64,000 nucleotides of DNA, taken from contig NZ_MDAG01000010.1 in NCBI RefSeq assembly GCF_002876705.1, positions 62,001 to 126,000 of the forward strand, given 5' to 3'. Under the pieces are notes generated by a model. The model had not been told where the DNA came from. It did not search any database and saw only the letters and a list, made by a program, of their open reading frames with translations. The position numbers were made by a program, and so were the translations under genes. This document shows positions 59,856 through 64,000 of the stretch, piece after piece. Origin of the DNA: Enterovibrio norvegicus_B. Its GTDB lineage: Bacteria; Pseudomonadota; Gammaproteobacteria; Enterobacterales; Vibrionaceae. Positions within the stretch are counted from its first letter, which is position 1. Each line of letters starts with the position of its first letter.

Positions 59856-60048
59856 TTTGTATTCCTTTTTTTATTCGCCTGATAACGCCTTATTAGCGCG
59901 TTATCAGTTTGTTATCTTAAGGACAGCCTACCAGAGCATTCCGCCATACCCCACCCTGATATCGCGGAACCGTTAACTCTGTTGTTAATTCTAAGGGTGA
60001 GTTGTTAATTAACAGGTTGCTTTGCGTTTTTACCGACAAAAATATCAG
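59856..60048. promoter_or_regulatory. ndk upstream region with GTTGTTAATT direct repeats and a hairpin
   Basis: GTTGTTAATT occurs at 59981-59990 and 60001-60010, start-to-start 20 bp, with a related GTTAAC at 59972. GATAACGC...GCGTTATC (59881-59905) is an 8-bp inverted repeat next to the ndk ribosome site, with no U-tract. The spacing of two helical turns suggests a protein-binding array. No regulator can be named. Confidence 0.4.
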
Positions 60049-61353
60049 TTATCGTGCCGATTCGTCGACCAATATGCGAGACAAGGTTTTCACACCCATG
60101 CCCGTTGCGCCAACCGACCATTTGTCGCTTGCGCCTTTACGGTACGTGCCCGAGCAATCAAGGTGAACCCACCCTTTTTTGTAGTCATCAACGAAGTACG
60201 ACAAAAACGCAGCTGCCGTGCTCGCGCCAGGTGAATACTGTCCACCACTCACGTTCGCCAAATCAGCAAAGCTTGAAGGCAGCATGTTGCGGTGGAATTC
60301 AGCAAGTGGCAGCTGCCACATGCCTTCGTTTTCCGCATCAGCAGCGCTAATGCAACGCTGAGCGAGATTTTGGTCAAACGAGAACAATGCATGGTAATCA
60401 TTGCCCAACGCCATTTTGGCAGAACCGGTTAAGGTCGCACAGTCTATGGTCAATGTAGGATTGTACTTGTTCGCGTAAAGGAGACCATCCGCAAGCACTA
60501 GGCGTCCTTCTGCATCCGAATTCAATACTTCAACGGTCACACCATTTTTGTAGGTGATGATGTCGCCAAGTTTGTAAGCATTGCTGGAAATCATGTTTTC
60601 AGCACAGCACAGAATCAGCTTAACGCGCTTGTTTAACCCTTGTGCAATCGCAAGCCCTAAACCACCGGTCGCCATTGCCGCACCGCCCATGTCGGCTTTC
60701 ATTGAATCCATGTAGCTCGACTGCTTGATGCTGTAGCCACCAGAGTCAAAGGTAATGCCTTTACCAATGATACACGCGAACACGTCAGCATCCGCATCGC
60801 CCGTTGGGTTGTAGTCCAACTGCAGCATCGCCGGTTTACGCGCAGAGCCGCGACCCACGGTGTGAATGCCGACCCAACCGTGCTCAAGCAAGTCAGCGCC
60901 TGACACAATCTTGTATTTCACGTTTTCTGGGTTTGGCGCCTGTGATTTAATGAACTCACCAGCACGAACTGCAAGTTGCTGAGGGCCGACTTCTTCCGCG
61001 GTTTCATTGATAATTTGGCGAACCCAATCTGTCGCCACAATGCGGTTGTTCAACTCTTTCTGTTGTTTGTCGTCCAGTGTTGGCGCAGCAAACTCATAGC
61101 CCGCTTTTGGGCCACGTAAACCTTGATAGAATGCCCACGCAGATTCGACGTCCCAGTTATCGCCTTTCAACGCCACTTTGCGAATACCTTGCGTATCCAG
61201 CTTTCTCGCGGCTTGCTGCACATTATCCAGAGCGGCTTCACCCTTCGCGTGCACCGTCGCACCGTGTTGGTCAAAAGAGATAACGGCGTTCGCACCACCC
61301 CACACATCTGCTGCAGGCTCATTGGTCAGTGCGATTTGCATCTTGTCGGTCAT
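60049..61353 (-). CDS. pepB: Aminopeptidase B (M17 family)
   Basis: A 434-residue cytoplasmic leucyl-aminopeptidase-family enzyme. The two-metal active site is in GITFDSGGYSIKQSSYMDSM and EVLNSDAEGRLVLADGLLYA; it cleaves N-terminal residues from peptides. It follows the isc genes, as in E. coli (hscA-fdx-iscX-pepB), but a hairpin separates them here. Its start reads MTDKMQIALTNEPAADVWGG. Confidence 0.94.
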   Translation of the reverse strand: MTDKMQIALTNEPAADVWGGANAVISFDQHGATVHAKGEAALDNVQQAARKLDTQGIRKVALKGDNWDVESAWAFYQGLRGPKAGYEFAAPTLDDKQQKELNNRIVATDWVRQIINETAEEVGPQQLAVRAGEFIKSQAPNPENVKYKIVSGADLLEHGWVGIHTVGRGSARKPAMLQLDYNPTGDADADVFACIIGKGITFDSGGYSIKQSSYMDSMKADMGGAAMATGGLGLAIAQGLNKRVKLILCCAENMISSNAYKLGDIITYKNGVTVEVLNSDAEGRLVLADGLLYANKYNPTLTIDCATLTGSAKMALGNDYHALFSFDQNLAQRCISAADAENEGMWQLPLAEFHRNMLPSSFADLANVSGGQYSPGASTAAAFLSYFVDDYKKGWVHLDCSGTYRKGASDKWSVGATGMGVKTLSRILVDESAR

Positions 61354-61510
61354 GTTGAACTCCTTGTTCCTAGCCCTTACTGAAACAATAGTAAGGTTTT
61401 TAATTCTGAAGGCTGACGTTTGTTATCTACGAAGGGAAAGCTTGATAGCAAGCACATACCCTTTGCAGTATGTGTATCATTGTGAACATCAAAAATGACG
61501 TATTGATGAG

Positions 61511-61538
61511 AAAAACAAAGCGGGCCATAAGCCCGCTT
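61511..61538 (-). terminator. Terminator of the isc operon after iscX
   Basis: On the minus strand AAGCGGGC, loop TTATG, GCCCGCTT then TGTTTTT: an 8-bp stem with an interrupted T-run, about 55 bases past iscX. pepB may therefore have its own promoter. Confidence 0.7.
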
Positions 61539-61593
61539 GGATAAAACTAATGTGCCTGTAAAAAACCCATCAAACAAGCACTTTAGCCAACGA

Positions 61594-61794
61594 TTAATCC
61601 ATCTCGTCCATCCAACACAGGATGATCGCCTCTAGGATTTTTTCGTTTGAGTGATTCGGGTCATCAGAAAAATCGTCCAACTCCATCACCCACGCGTGTA
61701 GATCTGTAAATCTCACGGTTTTAGGGTCAGTATCAGGAAACTTTTCCACCAGTTCAATCGCGATATCGCGTGAATCAATCCATTTCAGGCTCAT
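61594..61794 (-). CDS. iscX: IscX, iron-sulfur cluster assembly accessory protein
   Basis: A 66-residue acidic protein (MSLKWIDSRDIAIELVEKFP, then DLHAWVMELDDFSDDPNHSN) of the IscX family, which binds iron and the cysteine desulfurase IscS and modulates cluster assembly. It is the last gene of the isc operon, 50 nt after fdx. Confidence 0.96.
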   Translation of the reverse strand: MSLKWIDSRDIAIELVEKFPDTDPKTVRFTDLHAWVMELDDFSDDPNHSNEKILEAIILCWMDEMD

Positions 61795-61844
61795 TGTCTC
61801 AACTCCCTACAATCACTCACTCGTTCGGCAATGCCAAGCGATGC

Positions 61845-62183
61845 TTAATGGTTTTCTGCTGCGTGGTTCAAAGTATAACGCGGCACTTCAACAACCAAGT
61901 CTTTGTCCGCCACTTTCGCCTGGCAACCTAAACGTGATTCTGGCTCAAGGCCCCATGCTTTATCCAGCATGTCGTCTTCCAATTCGTCACTTTCGTCGAG
62001 TGAGTCGAATCCTTCACGAATAACCACGTGACACGTTGTACACGCACAAGATTTTTCACACGCATGTTCAATTGCAATGCCGTTGCGTAGTGCAACGTCT
62101 AGTACTGTTTCTCCGGCTTCTGCTTCCAGAACTGCACCTTCAGGGCAAAGGTCTTGGTGTGGCAGAACAACAATCTTTGGCAT
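61845..62183 (-). CDS. fdx: ISC-type [2Fe-2S] ferredoxin
   Basis: A 112-residue ferredoxin that supplies electrons for cluster assembly. Cluster cysteines are in HACEKSCACTTCHVVI and, near the end, LGCQAKV. It lies 2 nt after hscA, so translation is coupled. Confidence 0.96.
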   Translation of the reverse strand: MPKIVVLPHQDLCPEGAVLEAEAGETVLDVALRNGIAIEHACEKSCACTTCHVVIREGFDSLDESDELEDDMLDKAWGLEPESRLGCQAKVADKDLVVEVPRYTLNHAAENH

Positions 62184-62185
62184 GT

Positions 62186-64000
62186 TTAAACCTCGTCAAT
62201 GGAATGGCCAGCCAAGGCTTCACGGATGGATTTGTCCATACGGCGTGAGGCAAAGTCTTGGCTCGCTTTATCTGTGTCTTTGATGCCTTGCTCAATGGCT
62301 GCAGCATCATCGCCATTACGCAGCACAATCAAGGCTTCAATGGCAGAAATTAGGGTTTTCTTTTCGTCTTCTGACAGCAACTCATCGCCATTGGCATCAA
62401 GCGCAACCAGCAAGCCTTCAATCACACGGTCAGCTTCAACGCGTTGCTCCGCAAGGTAGCGCGCATCTTTATCTTCTTGTGCGTGTGTAAAGGAAGAGCG
62501 GATCATGTTGGCAATTTCATCATCACTCAAACCGTAAGAAGGCTTAACTTGAATCGATGATTGCACTTCCGTGCTCTTTTCCATCGCCGTCACTGATAGC
62601 AAACCATCCGCATCAACCTGATAGGTGACACGAATGTGCGCAGCACCCGCAGACATTGGAGGAATGCCTTTCAGCGTAAAGTTCGCTAGCGAACGACAAT
62701 CGTCCACCATCTCACGTTCACCCTGAACGATGTGCACCTTCATGCCGGTTTGACCGTCTTTAAAGGTGGTAAATTCTTGTGCGCGAGCCACAGGTATCGT
62801 GGTGTTACGTGGAATGATTTTCTCCACCAAACCACCCATGGTTTCGATACCCAAAGACAAAGGAATAACGTCCAACAGCAGCATTTCGCCATCTGGCTTA
62901 TTGCCAACGAGAATATCGGCTTGGGTTGCTGCACCAATCGCAACAACTTTGTCTGGGTCAATCGTGGTAAGTGGCGTACGACCAAAGAACTCACCCACTT
63001 TTTCACGCACCAATGGCACGCGGGTAGACCCCCCCACCATCACCGCTTCTAGCACGTCGTCAGTTTTCACTTGCGCATCTTTTAGCGCACGGCGGCAAGA
63101 CAGCAGCGTTTTCTTCACAAGCGCACCAATCAGTTCATCAAACTGAGCGCGAGTGAGTGCGCCTTGCCAATCAAGCACTGAAATGTCTGTGATCTCTGCA
63201 TCGCTCAACGCGACTTTGGCTGCAGTTGCCGCATTCAGTAATCGACGGTGATCATCACCAGACAGAGAAGCGAAGCCTGCTTGCTCAGCGATCCAATCTG
63301 CAATCAGATGGTCAAAATCATCACCACCTAGCGCGGAGTCGCCGCCCGTTGCGAGCACTTCAAATACGCCTTTAGACAGACGCAAGATAGAGATATCGAA
63401 TGTGCCGCCACCAAGGTCATAAACAGCAATGACGCCTTCTTGGCCCGAATCCAAACCATAAGCGATGGCCGCAGCGGTTGGCTCATTAAGCAGTCGAAGA
63501 ACGTTTAAGCCCGCCAGTTTCGCCGCATCTTTTGTGCCTGCACGCTGTGCATCGTCAAAATAGGCTGGAACGGTAATCACAACACCTTCGAGTTCACCAC
63601 CGAGTGATGCCTCAGCACGTTCGTTGACTGTGCGAAGAATATCCGCAGACACTTCGATAGGGTTTTTGTTGCCCGAGCGTGTGTTGATCAACGGCAAGCC
63701 GTTTTCAGACGCAGTCAGTGCATAAGGAAGGTGTGGGTAACGAGATTGAACATCCGCCAGCGAACGACCCATCATGCGTTTTACTGACACTATGGTGTTT
63801 GCGCTGTCTGTTTCGGAGCGAGCTTGTGCGTCATAACCCACGAGTGTCGCATCTTCACCGTAGTGAACCACTGAAGGGATCAGTGCGCGACCTTGGATGT
63901 CGTTAAGCGTTGTCGCTGTGCCACTTCGTACTGAAGCAACAAGCGTGTTGGTGGTGCCTAGGTCAATACCTACCGCAAGCTTGTGCTCGTGCGGCGCAGC
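62186..64000 (-). CDS. hscA: HscA, Hsp70-type chaperone for iron-sulfur assembly (partial, N-terminus beyond window)
   Basis: 604 codons are visible; the reading frame is open to base 64000 and lacks only about a dozen N-terminal residues. The visible start reads AAPHEHKLAVGIDLGTTNTL, the HscA N-terminus with the ATP phosphate loop. Further Hsp70 motifs are AVYDLGGGTFDISILRL and MVGGSTRVPLV. HscA releases clusters from the IscU scaffold with its co-chaperone HscB, which should be encoded just outside. It is the upstream partner of fdx and iscX. Confidence 0.96.
   Translation of the reverse strand, partial: AAPHEHKLAVGIDLGTTNTLVASVRSGTATTLNDIQGRALIPSVVHYGEDATLVGYDAQARSETDSANTIVSVKRMMGRSLADVQSRYPHLPYALTASENGLPLINTRSGNKNPIEVSADILRTVNERAEASLGGELEGVVITVPAYFDDAQRAGTKDAAKLAGLNVLRLLNEPTAAAIAYGLDSGQEGVIAVYDLGGGTFDISILRLSKGVFEVLATGGDSALGGDDFDHLIADWIAEQAGFASLSGDDHRRLLNAATAAKVALSDAEITDISVLDWQGALTRAQFDELIGALVKKTLLSCRRALKDAQVKTDDVLEAVMVGGSTRVPLVREKVGEFFGRTPLTTIDPDKVVAIGAATQADILVGNKPDGEMLLLDVIPLSLGIETMGGLVEKIIPRNTTIPVARAQEFTTFKDGQTGMKVHIVQGEREMVDDCRSLANFTLKGIPPMSAGAAHIRVTYQVDADGLLSVTAMEKSTEVQSSIQVKPSYGLSDDEIANMIRSSFTHAQEDKDARYLAEQRVEADRVIEGLLVALDANGDELLSEDEKKTLISAIEALIVLRNGDDAAAIEQGIKDTDKASQDFASRRMDKSIREALAGHSIDEV

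Overview
This window looks like an ordinary chromosomal segment of a Vibrionaceae-type gammaproteobacterium. The evidence is the sodium-pumping NADH:quinone reductase operon (nqr), the sodium-driven flagellar stator pair PomA/PomB, and gene orders typical of that family: nrdR-ribD-ribE-ribBA / ribH-nusB-thiL-pgpA, xseB-ispA-dxs, and hscA-fdx-iscX ... ndk-rlmN-pilW-rodZ-ispG-hisS-yfgM-bamB-der. Protein wording and the mid-range GC content fit the Enterovibrio/Grimontia/Photobacterium side of the family, but the genus is an inference. Nearly everything is intact. Only the two edge genes, nqrE on the left and hscA on the right, are cut by the window. I see no rRNA, tRNA, prophage, insertion sequence or CRISPR array.

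Layout. 1-4068: nqrABCDE on the minus strand, tightly overlapped. 4572-9154: bolA (minus), then a plus-strand run rlmG, a YajG lipoprotein, a periplasmic cyclophilin, an unknown gene and an AmpG-type permease. 9417-11808: a Tsx/OmpK-type channel, panE and yajL. 11933-15224: thiI and pomAB (minus). 15440-18472: xseB-ispA-dxs (isoprenoid precursors). 18598-24697: pgpA, thiL, nusB, ribH, ribBA, ribE, ribD, nrdR (minus). 24829-29904: glyA, a YitT-type membrane protein, alkaline phosphatase, glnB and an acetyltransferase. 30027-36669: purL, mltF, a 53-codon small ORF and tadA. 36777-44291 is the most accessory-looking part: a LysR regulator divergent from the glutathione-dependent formaldehyde pathway (frmA-fghA), an AbgT-family transporter, and a 725-residue calcium-binding RTX protein. 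44775-49642: guaA-guaB, xseA and a zinc-ribbon protein. 50220-64000: der through hscA, all minus.

How the parts work together. Three purine or one-carbon transcription units (glyA, purL, guaBA) each carry a near-consensus PurR operator just upstream, so they probably form one local regulon. Riboflavin synthesis is split in two transcription units, and the GTP cyclohydrolase II half of RibBA has lost its zinc cysteines, so GTP cyclohydrolase II must come from elsewhere. Nqr and PomAB together point to sodium-based energetics.

The features I find hardest to explain are: the regular 18- and 36-residue Trp/Cys spacing in the RTX protein; a 53-residue basic ORF that begins just after the mltF terminator hairpin; two short tandem arrays starting at the base after a stop codon (yajL, phoA); three copies of a dispersed palindromic repeat; strong hairpins without U-tracts before der and between guaB and guaA; and a perfect palindrome in the lysR-frmA divergent region. 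I did not find a convincing wholly new multi-gene system.
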